This document shows positions 17,804-27,383 of a stretch of 64,000 nt of DNA, one piece after another. Origin of the DNA: Allopusillimonas ginsengisoli (GTDB lineage: Bacteria; Pseudomonadota; Gammaproteobacteria; Burkholderiales; Burkholderiaceae_B); assembly GCF_004153455.1 (NCBI RefSeq), contig NZ_SDQE01000010.1, forward strand, positions 107,829-171,828. Direction: 5' to 3'. The notes under the pieces were generated by a model. That model saw only the letters and a list, made by a program, of their open reading frames with translations, did not search any database and had not been told where the DNA came from. Each line of letters begins with the position of its first letter. Positions within the stretch are counted from its first letter, which is position 1. A program made the translations under genes and the position numbers.

Positions 17804-17884
17804 TCCTGATGTCTGGATTAGACTGGAGGCTGCGCACGGCAATGGCATACTTCGAATCAATGCAGCCAAGAAACTGACAAGAAC

Positions 17885-18811
17885 ATGAAGAAACTACCTG
17901 ACCTGGAGGCATGGGCAATCTTTGCCAAGGTGGCTGAAACGGGCTCTTTCGCCCGCGCGGCGACAGAGTTATCCTTGTCTCAAGCGACCGTGTCCAAGGC
18001 CATCAGCCGGCTTGAGGCACGCACCAAAACCATGCTGTTTCACCGAACGTCACGGCGCATCTCGCTGACTGAAAGCGGACGGTCCTCGCTTGAACGCGCC
18101 ACGCGCATTCTCGAAGAAGGCGAAGCGATCGAAGCTGAGGTCGTTGAACAGGCCACCAGCCTGCGAGGGCCCATACGTCTGGCCGCACCGATGTCTTTTG
18201 GGCTATCGCATCTGGCTCCCATGTTGCCGGAGTTCATGCAGCGTCATCCCGACGTCACGCTCGAGGTGGACTACAACGATGAGCTGCTGGACCTGGTAAC
18301 CAGCCGGTTCGATCTTTCCCTGCGCATCTCCGACCTGGTGGATTCGAGCCTGCTGGCACGATGCCTATGCACTGTAAAGCTCATGCTGGTGGGTTCACCC
18401 GAATACTTCCAGCGACATGGCCATCCGCACCATCCGCGCGAGCTGACCAACCACCGCATACTGCAGTACGTCTACTCAAGGAGTGGTCCGAGCTGGCGCT
18501 TCAAACACGAAAGGCATGGTGATTTTTCACAAGTGGTGCCAGCCATCATGAAGGTCAACAATGCCGAAGCACTCGGGCCCGCCCTGCGCGCCGGACTCGG
18601 GATGGCGTTGCAGCCAGAGTTTCTTGTCTGGCAGGACCTGCAGGATGGGATACTCGAAACGGCCATGAGCGACTGGAGCATTTCTCCCATATCCCTGCAT
18701 ATCGTCACGCCGCCAGGACGACGACGCCCTGTTCGCGTAAGGACGCTGATCGAGTTTCTGACTGAGCGCTTTCGGCGCGAACCGTGGGCGCAAACACCAC
18801 CGCTTTGGTAA
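17885..18811 (+). CDS. LysR-family regulator of the pirin operon
   Basis: 308-residue LysR-type transcription factor. N-terminal winged helix-turn-helix at about 17-60 (ETGSFARAATELSLSQATVSKAISRLEA), linker helix, and substrate-binding domain (RGPIRLAAPMSFGLSHLAPML) typical of the CrgA/DhcR-like branch. It is divergent from the pirin-isochorismatase-XapX-YtcJ-DoxX-MFS operon, so it is the probable regulator. The inducer is unknown. Confidence 0.9.
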   Translation: MKKLPDLEAWAIFAKVAETGSFARAATELSLSQATVSKAISRLEARTKTMLFHRTSRRISLTESGRSSLERATRILEEGEAIEAEVVEQATSLRGPIRLAAPMSFGLSHLAPMLPEFMQRHPDVTLEVDYNDELLDLVTSRFDLSLRISDLVDSSLLARCLCTVKLMLVGSPEYFQRHGHPHHPRELTNHRILQYVYSRSGPSWRFKHERHGDFSQVVPAIMKVNNAEALGPALRAGLGMALQPEFLVWQDLQDGILETAMSDWSISPISLHIVTPPGRRRPVRVRTLIEFLTERFRREPWAQTPPLW

Positions 18812-18909
18812 CACACTAGCTCGACAGCTAACAACCGCTCTAACAGAGCGATTGATCGAGACACGGCATCTCCGGTGGCACGCCTTGCTGTCTCAAGCCT
18901 CGCGCCGAA

Positions 18910-19677
18910 CTATCGCGAGTTCATTTTCCGAAAGGCGGCGGGGGTCATGCCGACGCGCTTTTTGAAAGCCGTCGAAAAATTGGCGCCGTCCGAAAAGCCG
19001 ACCTCATAAGCGATCTCAGAGATGCGCAAAGAGGTTTTAGCCAACAGGAACTGTGCCTTTATCAAACGCTCTATTCTGATGAACTGGGAGTACGAGATGC
19101 CCAGACATCGCCTGAGCGCCTGCAGAAGCCGCCTTTCAGCAATGCCCAAACTGTCGGCAAGTTCTTCAACCGTCGGAGGATCTGCCAGACTGCTTCCGAG
19201 CGCGGCCCGTGCAGACCTGACCAAAGACTCATCCTCTGAAATATCAAACTCCTGAGGCTCTTCCAGCTGCGCCAGTTTACTCAGACGACTTAACTGCAAG
19301 TGAATTCGGATACGCTCTATGACTTCTTCAATGGCGAAAGGCTGTGAAATATAATCGACAGCGCCTGCCTTTAATCCTGACAGCCTGTCCTGAGGCGAGG
19401 CCGAAAACGAAATCAAGAACACAGGCATATAACTTGTCAAAGGATGGGACTTCAGCATGCGCACCATGGCGTGCCCATCAACATTGCAGCCATCGGTCTG
19501 GAGCAAGGCCAGATCCGGCGAGGTTGCGAGCGCTCTGTTGTACCCCTGAGTTCCATCACGGACAATGCTCAGCCTGAAACCCTTGTTGGTCAAGGTTTCT
19601 ATCAAGATGCGCATCTCCGCTGGATTGCGACTCACTATCAGGATGTAGGGCGTGGGCGCCTCGATATTCGACCTCAT
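18910..19677 (-). CDS. AraC-type regulator with degenerate receiver domain
   Basis: 255-residue protein with an N-terminal response-regulator receiver fold (about 10-125) and a C-terminal AraC helix-turn-helix pair (about 160-253, ending EVGFSDGANFSTAFKKRVGMTPAAFRK). The receiver lacks its phosphorylation chemistry: the acceptor Asp position is Gln60 (PDLALLQTDGCNVDG), the acidic pocket reads VSRNP instead of VDDEP, and the conserved Lys of KPF is Gln (YISQPF). It probably works without phosphorylation, by constitutive action, ligand or protein contact. It follows pgaD by 35 bp on the same strand with a GGGAGG ribosome site, so it is likely co-transcribed with the PNAG genes. Confidence 0.85.
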   Translation of the reverse strand: MRSNIEAPTPYILIVSRNPAEMRILIETLTNKGFRLSIVRDGTQGYNRALATSPDLALLQTDGCNVDGHAMVRMLKSHPLTSYMPVFLISFSASPQDRLSGLKAGAVDYISQPFAIEEVIERIRIHLQLSRLSKLAQLEEPQEFDISEDESLVRSARAALGSSLADPPTVEELADSLGIAERRLLQALRRCLGISYSQFIRIERLIKAQFLLAKTSLRISEIAYEVGFSDGANFSTAFKKRVGMTPAAFRKMNSR

Positions 19678-19712
19678 ACATCCGCCTCCCGTTTGCGTTC
19701 ATCTGTACAGGC

Positions 19713-20195
19713 TCAGGCACGTTGAGCCACCCGTTGCCGCAGGGGCGTAACCGCCACGATAGGTATGGCACGAACCGATGATTGGGTGCCAGGCATTTCG
19801 ACTGCGGCAATCGTCCCTCCTTCATCGTGATGAATAACCATAACCTGATCGGCCGATGCGTCCGACATCTGATACGCAAACGCCCCAAAGGTGCGCGCCA
19901 TGTCATCCCGCAGCAAAGGCATGGCTGCGCGCCGACGCTGCCTGCCACGGAATCGCCACAAGTTGTAGCTCGCCCACGTCATCAACAACAAGCCGTTGGC
20001 CAAGGCAATCATCAAATAAATCAACAAGGTATCACTCAACAGCAAAAAGTGTTCCCCGATGAAAGCGTCATGGCTGAAATACGCTGCCGCACTGGATACA
20101 AGCAAGTAAAGAAACGCCCCCCAGGCAATGCAGCTGATCGCCATATCAAACATGGCAAATGTCTTGGACGTGCGGGTCTTGATAATGAGTGTCAT
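19713..20195 (-). CDS. pgaD: PgaD, accessory subunit of PNAG synthase
   Basis: 160-residue inner-membrane protein with two hydrophobic helices (FDMAISCIAWGAFLYLLVSSA and LLLSDTLLIYLMIALANGLLL) that pairs with PgaC to form the c-di-GMP-responsive poly-beta-1,6-GlcNAc synthase. The start at ATG 20195, 13 bp after the pgaC stop, follows AGAGAG. Conserved sequence YNLWRFRGRQRRR follows the second helix. The C-terminal ~70 residues are longer than the short E. coli tail (PgaD there is about 137 residues) and may be an extra cytosolic domain. Confidence 0.85.
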   Translation of the reverse strand: MTLIIKTRTSKTFAMFDMAISCIAWGAFLYLLVSSAAAYFSHDAFIGEHFLLLSDTLLIYLMIALANGLLLMTWASYNLWRFRGRQRRRAAMPLLRDDMARTFGAFAYQMSDASADQVMVIHHDEGGTIAAVEMPGTQSSVRAIPIVAVTPLRQRVAQRA

Positions 20196-20208
20196 GGTTT
20201 TCTCTCTT

Positions 20209-21531
20209 TTACTTGATGCCTCGGTCGGGACTCGTCCAGCGCGCACGCTTGCGGCGCACCTTGAGCATGACCTTCGGGAAACTGCACAATGTGGTGGCGA
20301 CGCCCATCATCCAGTACGCGATCGGATACCAGATCACCCAGAACAGCGTGCCTCCCAATCCTTTCTCGTATCGACGATCAATGAATACACTTACCCCGAA
20401 CTGGAGCAGGCATACTGCCGTCAACAATAATCCGGTGAACGAAGCCATGGACAGTGTCTCCGCATGCAGCACAGCGGGCAGCTTGACATAGTGGCCCAAT
20501 CCCCACAGCACAGTCGTTAACAGCAGCGCAAACGCCCATGCGGTAGACAGGGCATACTCGATCACCAGCGGCCACATCCGGCGATGCTCCCACGCCCAAA
20601 TGGAGCCTACGTTCTTCAGGAACACTTCTGCGCCCCCCTGCGCCCACCTCAATCGCTGCTTCCACAGCCCCTTCAGTGTCTCAGGCATCAGAATCCAGCA
20701 CAGTGCGCGGGGCTCATAGAATATCGACCAATGATCGCGTTGCAGTTGCCAGGTGATGTCGATGTCTTCCGTCGCCATATCGATGTCCCAATAGCCCACG
20801 CGATGCAAGGCGACACGCCGGAAGGCTGCGATGACGCCCGATACCGTGAATACCTGTCCGTAGGCGCGTTGAGTCCGCTTGATCAAGCCGATAATGGAAG
20901 AGAACTCTCCCACCTGGATGCGACCCACCAGCGTGGATCGCGTCCTGACGCGCGGGTTTCCGGTTACCGCCCCAACCCTGGGATGTTCCAGCATCGGCGC
21001 CACGAGATAACTGACCGCATTCGGATCCAGCAAGGCATCGCCATCAATGCAGACCAGGTAATCGCTGCGCGCCGCCAGCGCGCCCATGCGAAGGGCCATG
21101 GCTTTTCCCTGGTTGGCAGCAAGGTGCACGATGCGCAGCTGCTCATGCTGCGCCGCCAACCGGTTCAGCAGGCTGGCCGTGTCATCGCTGGATCCGTCAT
21201 TGATGGCGATCACCTCAATATTCGTGTGGTTCTGATTCAGCGCAGCCAATAGTGTTGACTCCGCATTGTCAATTTCGTTGAAGCAAGGAACCAGAACGGA
21301 AACGAGAGGATTGCCGGACAGGGGCGGAGCCGGCTTGCCGGCTTCCCACGGCCAATGGCGCTCCCAGTGCATCCAGAAATAAATGCCTCCGAATATCCAT
21401 AGGCTGGACATGAACAGCGGATAGAAGAATACAAAGCTCAACACGAGCTCCATCGTCCAGAGGCTCGCCACACCGAAAGGCGCACCAAGGACGACGCTGA
21501 GCAGAAACAGGGCGACAAGACGATCAATCAT
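20209..21531 (-). CDS. pgaC: PgaC, poly-beta-1,6-N-acetylglucosamine synthase
   Basis: 440-residue inner-membrane GT2 glycosyltransferase that polymerises UDP-GlcNAc into PNAG and moves the chain to the periplasm. Catalytic motifs are complete: [39 protein letters not shown] and the processive QRLRW. N- and C-terminal hydrophobic helices surround the domain. Start ATG 21531 overlaps the pgaB stop by eight bases, a coupled arrangement; extension farther upstream would run inside pgaB. It is third of the four classical pga genes (called bps in Bordetella, hms in Yersinia). Confidence 0.95.
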   Translation of the reverse strand: MIDRLVALFLLSVVLGAPFGVASLWTMELVLSFVFFYPLFMSSLWIFGGIYFWMHWERHWPWEAGKPAPPLSGNPLVSVLVPCFNEIDNAESTLLAALNQNHTNIEVIAINDGSSDDTASLLNRLAAQHEQLRIVHLAANQGKAMALRMGALAARSDYLVCIDGDALLDPNAVSYLVAPMLEHPRVGAVTGNPRVRTRSTLVGRIQVGEFSSIIGLIKRTQRAYGQVFTVSGVIAAFRRVALHRVGYWDIDMATEDIDITWQLQRDHWSIFYEPRALCWILMPETLKGLWKQRLRWAQGGAEVFLKNVGSIWAWEHRRMWPLVIEYALSTAWAFALLLTTVLWGLGHYVKLPAVLHAETLSMASFTGLLLTAVCLLQFGVSVFIDRRYEKGLGGTLFWVIWYPIAYWMMGVATTLCSFPKVMLKVRRKRARWTSPDRGIK

Positions 21532-23554
21532 TTTTGTAGGGATACCATGACCCGGAGATGGCAGGCCGTATGGCATCCAGTTCCGGTTGATTGTTACTGA
21601 AGTCATCGGGGTAGTAGCCAAAACTGCGCGCGCCGTGCAGGCGCAGTTTCTCTATCCACTTGGTGAGTATGGCGCCATCTATGGGCGGCGCCCCAGGTTT
21701 GCTCCAGTCGCGGCTTTGCAACTCGAACACGGTCTTGTCCATAGCGCCGGAACGTTGGGCAACCGTATCGACCAACTTGCCCAGCCACGGCAAGGACTGC
21801 GCCAGAGGCACGTTCTCCATCAAAGGCATCGCCATAGGCGCTGTCCAGTCATACGTAGACAGAAAATCATCCAGATTCTGAGCAAACCATGCCTCGCTTG
21901 CGGGATTCAACACAGGTTCCGCAAAAATGTTTCGCGCCGTCTTGATCTGCGGCCCGCTGATCGCCCGTACATGCTGCGTGAGCAATTTCGTAAAGTCGAT
22001 CAAGTACTGACTCTTGAATCGTGTCCATGCCTGCATGACGTCCGGGTTGGCCCTCAGCTCGGGAATGGTGCCTGGCAAACCAGCTGCCCGATAGGCAGCA
22101 AGAGCATGCGGCCCGGCATCCTCGAAATCACTCAGCAGCGCATCATCGTGATAGAGAATGCCATCGAAGGTGCCATAGCGCGCGAGATCCTCATACAGTC
22201 CAACAATCAAGTCCCTGGCCTTGGGGTCAAAGGGCGAAAGGCGACGATACTGCCGCGGATCCACGGTGGCCGCCTGATTCGACTGCTGTGGATCCCATCG
22301 TTTCACGCGATCAACCGACGCATCCGCCTCATAACTGAGTACCGGCATCCAGGCATACACCCTGACGCCCGCCCGCGACTTCAACTGCCACGCCACGCGG
22401 TTGAACAGATCGGCACGCATCGGCAGCCATCGATTCGGAAAATAGACATCGCGCACCAAGCCATCCCCTTCCGGATCCGCGAAGGCCTGCAGGAAAACTG
22501 TTGATACCTTCATCGTTGCAATACGTTCCACCAACACACCAAGATTTCGTTCAACCTGCACGGGGTCGGGATCGTAGACATAATCGAGATCAACGTGAAC
22601 CACCTGGATAGGGCTCTTGGCCTCGGCGGATCTGACGGCATTCGCATAGCCAGACACAGCCGGATCATCCGAGACAAGCACCCTGGGGAAACTCATCAGC
22701 TGGTCAACGGTTCCCAGACCGTCTTCCAGCGTAAGTGCCATCGAATATCCGTCTTCCGAAATAATCCGAATGGCCGAGCCGCTTGCTGCGCCATACGGCC
22801 AAACCCAAACCCGTGGCGGCTTGCCAGTTGCTGCGGCGATCTTCGCGGAAATCAGCTGCGCATCGTTACGGATGCGCGCATCAAAGGCTGCTTCGGATTC
22901 GTATGTTCCGGTTTTCGGGTCAAAGCGACGGGTGGCCTCAGCAGGCTCAGAATTGCCCTGGGGATTGGCCAGTATTCCCTTGTGCTGGTCATAGGTATGA
23001 GATGCAATCTCCACCAACCCGGACCGAGACATCTCCCCGATCTCGTCCCAGTTCAGAAAATGCGCGCGCGGCTCAATGGCGTCGCCATACTTTACGGGCT
23101 CACCAAGCGGCGTGCTCACCCAGGCGCCCACCGGCGCAAGAATCGCCGGCCAACGGTAGGCCTTAAGAATCGGATAAACGCGCGTGTAGAAGCTGCTGTA
23201 CCCGTCGTCAAACGTCAATAGAACAGCCTTGGGCGGCAAAGGCTTGCCCCCATTTTTTGCTTCTAGGATCTGGTCCACCGAGACCGCTTCATAGCCACTG
23301 TGGCGCAACCATGCCAGCTGTTCGATCAGCTTGTCGGTACGCACGGCCAGATAGGTCTGATCAGGATCGCGGTCCGCGACGTCGTGATAGGCAATTGTCA
23401 ACACGTGCGACTCCCGCCACGCCTGATCAACAGCCGGCTGTGGCCTTTGATCAGGCGGCACGAAAGCGGGTATATCCTTGGCACAGGCACATAACAGCAA
23501 GGCAATGCAGCCAGTGGCAAACAGTGCACGAAAACGCATGAGTCGAAACAGCAT
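21524..23554 (-). CDS. pgaB: PgaB, PNAG N-deacetylase lipoprotein
   Basis: 676-residue outer-membrane lipoprotein that partly deacetylates PNAG so that it can be exported. A lipobox ends the signal (LLLCAC, about Cys22-24). The N-terminal polysaccharide-deacetylase domain has the metal motifs [12 protein letters not shown] (Asp-Asp) and [10 protein letters not shown] (two His). The C-terminal half is the GHL13 glycoside-hydrolase-like domain ([21 protein letters not shown]) that binds and cleaves the polymer. The start has AAGGAAGGGGG upstream. It lies 15 bp downstream of pgaA. Confidence 0.95.
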   Translation of the reverse strand: MLFRLMRFRALFATGCIALLLCACAKDIPAFVPPDQRPQPAVDQAWRESHVLTIAYHDVADRDPDQTYLAVRTDKLIEQLAWLRHSGYEAVSVDQILEAKNGGKPLPPKAVLLTFDDGYSSFYTRVYPILKAYRWPAILAPVGAWVSTPLGEPVKYGDAIEPRAHFLNWDEIGEMSRSGLVEIASHTYDQHKGILANPQGNSEPAEATRRFDPKTGTYESEAAFDARIRNDAQLISAKIAAATGKPPRVWVWPYGAASGSAIRIISEDGYSMALTLEDGLGTVDQLMSFPRVLVSDDPAVSGYANAVRSAEAKSPIQVVHVDLDYVYDPDPVQVERNLGVLVERIATMKVSTVFLQAFADPEGDGLVRDVYFPNRWLPMRADLFNRVAWQLKSRAGVRVYAWMPVLSYEADASVDRVKRWDPQQSNQAATVDPRQYRRLSPFDPKARDLIVGLYEDLARYGTFDGILYHDDALLSDFEDAGPHALAAYRAAGLPGTIPELRANPDVMQAWTRFKSQYLIDFTKLLTQHVRAISGPQIKTARNIFAEPVLNPASEAWFAQNLDDFLSTYDWTAPMAMPLMENVPLAQSLPWLGKLVDTVAQRSGAMDKTVFELQSRDWSKPGAPPIDGAILTKWIEKLRLHGARSFGYYPDDFSNNQPELDAIRPAISGSWYPYKND

Positions 23555-23569
23555 AGTGCGCCCCCTTCC

Positions 23570-26077
23570 TTAAAACCGGTAGTTCATATCAAAGGACACG
23601 CGAACCTCTCTATCCCGATCTCCGTCATACGGCCGTGATATACCCGTCACTTGAACACCTGCATCGAACACCTTTCTCAGTCGTAGTCGCTGACCATAAG
23701 TAAGCACGTAGACCGCGCCATTTCCGTATCCGTGCTGGCTGTACATACCGGCCCCTACCGACGCGTTCTGACTCCATACGGTGTCGTAGCGTCGATAGAT
23801 GACGTGATTCATATCCAGAGACGGAACGATTGCCAGATCACGCTCCGGGTTGAAGTAATACGTGCCAGCTTCGGTATTGCGCGAAGCGGAAATCTCCATC
23901 CGGGCATCCGCATAGAAATGCGGCAAGGTGTAGAGACGCTGCTTGCCGGTCAAGCCGATTTCATAGCGATCATTGCCGTCACTGAAATGCGTGGTGTTCG
24001 CAGCAAGCCGCCACTCGCGGCGCTCGTCTCCACGCCACTGAACATAAGTGCCCGCCGTATTGGATTTGACGTCCTGGTTCAATGCGCGCAAAGGGGTACT
24101 CCGGGTCTGCCATCCGGCCGTTCCGCCCACCTGCCAGTGATCATCGACGTCATAGGCAACAGACATGTCCAGCCCTGGCTTTGTGCCATGACCAAATCGG
24201 TTCGCGGAGACTTCCAGGCTGCTGGTGAAATCCCGCGCACGCCACTCAACACCCGCCAAATTCCAGGTATAGGACGCGTCGCCCTCTTCGTAGCTGGCAT
24301 CTGCGTGGCCTATGCCGGCATACAGGCGCCAGTTATATCCCAACGGCGGAGAATAAGCCGTCATCTCCACGCCGCGCTCTTTCCCGCCCACTGCGACGTT
24401 CTGGGATGAATGACTTCGATAGGCGCTGATTTTGACTTCTGCCTTGTTATGAATGGCCAAGTCCTGTGCAAACTCCTGAGCAGCATTATCGTCAGGGAAT
24501 CGCCCGATCGTATCTTTGCTCAACAGCGTTGCCTGTTCCCATTCGTTCAAGTCCAACGCAACTGACCCCTGGGCCAGTTCAACGGACAGAGAACGGGGCT
24601 CGTCCGTTTCCGCAATTTTCAGTTCCCGTTCGGCGGCGCGCGGCAAGCCCCTGGCCTCATACACAGACGCCTTCGCCATCCGCAGGCTGGTGCTTTTGGG
24701 CGCACTGGCCACCATCTGGTCAACGGTCCGCTGCGCTTCAGGCAGATCATCGCGATAGAGAAGCAGCATCGCCCGGGCTAGGCTGGTGTCCAGCTTGCGG
24801 TCATTGGGCAAGCGGCGCTTGTTACCCGGCGCATAGCGCCAGATGGGCTGCGCCTCGTCGGCCTTTGTGATGACGTCGCCAGCCTCGTCGAATGACTCCA
24901 GCGACACCAGTGCGTAGAAAAGGCCCATGCTGTATCCCAGCTTGTCGGCAGAGTCCTCCCTGCCAGGCTCTTCCTTCAGCTTTCTGAACAATTCCGCCGC
25001 CTTCCGAGGCTGCCTTAACTCCAGGTAAGACCAGGCGGCATCCTCCATGCCATAGCCGGGCACCGTAACACCATCGGCGAGCAGTTTTTCATACTCCGTC
25101 ACAACGTCATTCAGGCGCTTACGCACATACAAGGCATGCAAACGATCTATCCTGGCGCGCGTTATATCCTTTTTGGCGCTTTCTCCCTGTTTCGACCAGC
25201 TCGAAATAAGCGCGTCATACTCTGCAAGCGCGCGATCGGCGATCATGAAGCGTTCCGATTCGCTGCGGGCCCCAATCTGCGCTTCTCTGGTCAGTTGCGC
25301 TGCGGCGTCGCCTTGCAGTATCCGCAAGTCGGACGCGCTGACCGTATCCGGCGATTCCTTGGCCAACTCGAGCGCTACATCCGCGATGCCAGCATTCTGA
25401 AGCGCAACGATGTATTCCCGCTTCACATACGTCTTGTCCGGATTCAACGCGTATGCTTTGGTGACCTCGTTAAGCGCGGCATACGGCTCCCCCTTCTTCC
25501 TGTAGGCGTAGGCCAGCGCCAGATGGCCATCAAGATAGCCAGGCTTTTCGCCGACCAGCACTTCCCCGCTTTTAATCGCATCGTCCGTTCGCCCAGCATC
25601 CACCAGCGTCATCACATATCCGGTCCGGAAGGCCAGCTCCGCGGGATAGCGGCGATTGCCCTCGGAAAAAACATGCAAAGCCCGATCCCATTGCCTGGCG
25701 TCACGATAGGCGTGCCCGACGACGACCAGCGCACCGGCAGGGAGATCCTGCGGAGATCCGCTGGCCTCATAGGCGCCCGTCACTGGACTCACATCTCCGG
25801 CCCAACTCGATATCAAGGCAAAATCAGACAGCGCCCGGGCGTCGCCCGGATCCTGACGCAGGCGATGTCTCAGCATGTTCAGAGCCGGCTGGTAATCGCC
25901 CGTGCGGGCCCTGATGATCAACGCATCGTACTGGCTCGTCGCCACCGCAGCATGAGCAGGAGCGGTGAGCTGCACACAGGCACATGCAACCGCCGTGACG
26001 ATCCCCAGTGTTATTCCGCGGGCCTTCTCCTTGAACACGCTTGCCTGGTCATGGCTCATGGGAAATATATTGTTCAA
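23570..26077 (-). CDS. pgaA: PgaA, PNAG outer-membrane export porin
   Basis: About 835 residues: signal-like N-terminus (ending APAHAAVA near 45), a periplasmic superhelix of tetratricopeptide repeats to about residue 500 that guides deacetylated PNAG, then a C-terminal 16-strand-type beta-barrel (PLGYNWRLYAGIGHADASY ... final Phe in FDMNYRF). The TTG start at 26077 has AAGGA at the right distance; ATG 26059 is an alternative. Either start lies inside the 3' end of the upstream diguanylate cyclase gene, so translation is coupled. Confidence 0.93.
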   Translation of the reverse strand: MNNIFPMSHDQASVFKEKARGITLGIVTAVACACVQLTAPAHAAVATSQYDALIIRARTGDYQPALNMLRHRLRQDPGDARALSDFALISSWAGDVSPVTGAYEASGSPQDLPAGALVVVGHAYRDARQWDRALHVFSEGNRRYPAELAFRTGYVMTLVDAGRTDDAIKSGEVLVGEKPGYLDGHLALAYAYRKKGEPYAALNEVTKAYALNPDKTYVKREYIVALQNAGIADVALELAKESPDTVSASDLRILQGDAAAQLTREAQIGARSESERFMIADRALAEYDALISSWSKQGESAKKDITRARIDRLHALYVRKRLNDVVTEYEKLLADGVTVPGYGMEDAAWSYLELRQPRKAAELFRKLKEEPGREDSADKLGYSMGLFYALVSLESFDEAGDVITKADEAQPIWRYAPGNKRRLPNDRKLDTSLARAMLLLYRDDLPEAQRTVDQMVASAPKSTSLRMAKASVYEARGLPRAAERELKIAETDEPRSLSVELAQGSVALDLNEWEQATLLSKDTIGRFPDDNAAQEFAQDLAIHNKAEVKISAYRSHSSQNVAVGGKERGVEMTAYSPPLGYNWRLYAGIGHADASYEEGDASYTWNLAGVEWRARDFTSSLEVSANRFGHGTKPGLDMSVAYDVDDHWQVGGTAGWQTRSTPLRALNQDVKSNTAGTYVQWRGDERREWRLAANTTHFSDGNDRYEIGLTGKQRLYTLPHFYADARMEISASRNTEAGTYYFNPERDLAIVPSLDMNHVIYRRYDTVWSQNASVGAGMYSQHGYGNGAVYVLTYGQRLRLRKVFDAGVQVTGISRPYDGDRDREVRVSFDMNYRF

Positions 26078-27005
26078 AGTCAGTATCCTTATTTCTTATT
26101 GGGTATAGGCCATAACCTATGCATTCAGCGAGATTGCCTGACCAATCCATCAACAGCGGGTCGTTCTGTTCTCCCATGACGCAATTGCGACCGTGCGCCT
26201 TGGCCAGGTACAGCACGGCGTCCGCACGCATCGTCACTGCGTGAAGCGACTCGCACGGAACCAGCTCCACGACACCAAAGCTCGCGGTAACGCAAGCGGG
26301 CAAGGCCTTGTCGTTATGGACAAACACACTGCACGCCAGACGCCCTCGCAACCCTCTGGCAAAGTCCAGCGCTTCTTCCCTGGTCCTGCCAGGCAACAAA
26401 AGAATGAACTCGTCGCCGCCGAATCTGCCTACGATGTCGCACTTGCGCGAATATCCTTTGAGTATTTCCGCGAATTTTTTCAGCACCGCATCGCCCGCGA
26501 GATGGCCATAGCTATCATTGATAGACTTGAAGTTGTCGACATCACACATCACCAAACAGGCTGGAGCGCTGTGCTTTAACGACGAAACACATCTGGCGAA
26601 CAGGCGCCCGAACCCGCGGCGGTTGTGCAACTGCGTAAGGTCGTCCACGGCATCGTTGCGCAACCATGCAAAAGCAATCTGTTGAAACACCGTAATGACC
26701 AGCAGAAAGGGCAACAGTACAAATATCAACACTTCGCCAGCCAGTGTCAGCGCTGTATAAATCCTGAGCAGCAAGGAATTTTCACCTTCGATGGCCAGGG
26801 CATTCCTGCTAAAGCCAAGCATTGCAGCCATATAAATAATGATCAGCAGCACCAGACAGGAAACCAATACCGTGCCTTTGAACCCTTTCCCCTCCCCTGG
26901 ACGGCGGATGCGTATACGTGTGCATAAAAGCAGGCCTGCGCTCCTCAAACCAAGTGCTAGAGCGCCAACAGACTGCCAGCACGCCTTAAGTATGCTTTCT
27001 ATCAT
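26049..27005 (-). CDS. Membrane diguanylate cyclase (GGDEF) leading the pga operon
   Basis: 318-residue enzyme making cyclic-di-GMP from two GTP. Hydrophobic helices at about 44-65 and 87-111 flank a short periplasmic loop. The GGDEF domain (about 118-285) has an intact signature GGDEF (196-200) and an inhibitory I-site RKCD exactly five residues before it (187-190), so it should be active and product-inhibited. Start ATG 27005 begins the family-like N-terminus; a TTG at 27023 is less likely. The 3' end overlaps pgaA by up to 29 bases. Since PgaC-PgaD is c-di-GMP-dependent in E. coli, this enzyme probably supplies the local activating signal. Yersinia hmsT and E. coli dgcZ (ydeH) are functional parallels. 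Confidence 0.93.
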   Translation of the reverse strand: MIESILKACWQSVGALALGLRSAGLLLCTRIRIRRPGEGKGFKGTVLVSCLVLLIIIYMAAMLGFSRNALAIEGENSLLLRIYTALTLAGEVLIFVLLPFLLVITVFQQIAFAWLRNDAVDDLTQLHNRRGFGRLFARCVSSLKHSAPACLVMCDVDNFKSINDSYGHLAGDAVLKKFAEILKGYSRKCDIVGRFGGDEFILLLPGRTREEALDFARGLRGRLACSVFVHNDKALPACVTASFGVVELVPCESLHAVTMRADAVLYLAKAHGRNCVMGEQNDPLLMDWSGNLAECIGYGLYPIRNKDTDFEQYISHEP

Positions 27006-27246
27006 TGCTTTTTCTCGTCCCAAAAAAGCGCATATATTCAGAATTACTATTTCGCTTTATTCGTTCTAGATACGGTCGCTCACGTTTCAAAGCGCCGTCG
27101 GTCTTGTAATGTTGAATCTGACCGTTCCATCAATATCTCGCAAATCGCAGCCCGGATATTTTGATTCCTGCCATTTAGATTTTCCGCTTCAGTAACTTTT
27201 GGCTTGTAGATGTACCAATTGATGATTAGGTCGGGAAATCCCGCCC

Positions 27247-27267
27247 CGATCGGTCAGGCGCCGATCG
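27247..27267. promoter_or_regulatory. Inverted repeat upstream of M20 gene
   Basis: CGATCGG-N7-CCGATCG, perfect 7-bp arms, 117 bp before the M20 start codon and next to the shared 22-nt box. Possible operator for the M20 gene or the divergent pga unit. Confidence 0.4.
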
Positions 27268-27282
27268 TCCAGTCAGTATTGA

Positions 27283-27304
27283 TGTTGCAAAAATTAGAAC
27301 AAAA
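27283..27304. promoter_or_regulatory. Shared 22-nt box, copy 1 (M20 promoter)
   Basis: TGTTGC-N2-AAATTAGAAC-N-AAA. It matches the copy at 29531 at 19 of 22 positions. It lies about 80 bp before the M20 start. It is probably bound by the LysR protein encoded between the two target units. Confidence 0.55.
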
Positions 27305-27383
27305 AGAGCTATGTAGTGCCCTTTCTCGTGCTCTGACGCACAGGTACCGTTCTTTCTGGCGTGTCATCACTACAGGTAAAAGA

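Larger units (their letters stand above)
27006..27383. other. Divergent regulatory region between diguanylate cyclase and M20 genes
   Basis: 378 bp without a convincing gene. It holds an AT-rich stretch next to the diguanylate cyclase (likely the pga promoter), a 7-bp inverted repeat at 27247, and the 22-nt box at 27283 shared with the dipeptide-transporter promoter. A frame open through 27210-27383 continues the M20 gene upstream but has no good start. Confidence 0.6.

Noticed and set aside
18836..18850. CGCTCT-AAC-AGAGCG hairpin as a terminator between LysR and the pseudo-receiver gene
   Set aside because: Only 6 bp with a 3-nt loop and no T tract on either side.
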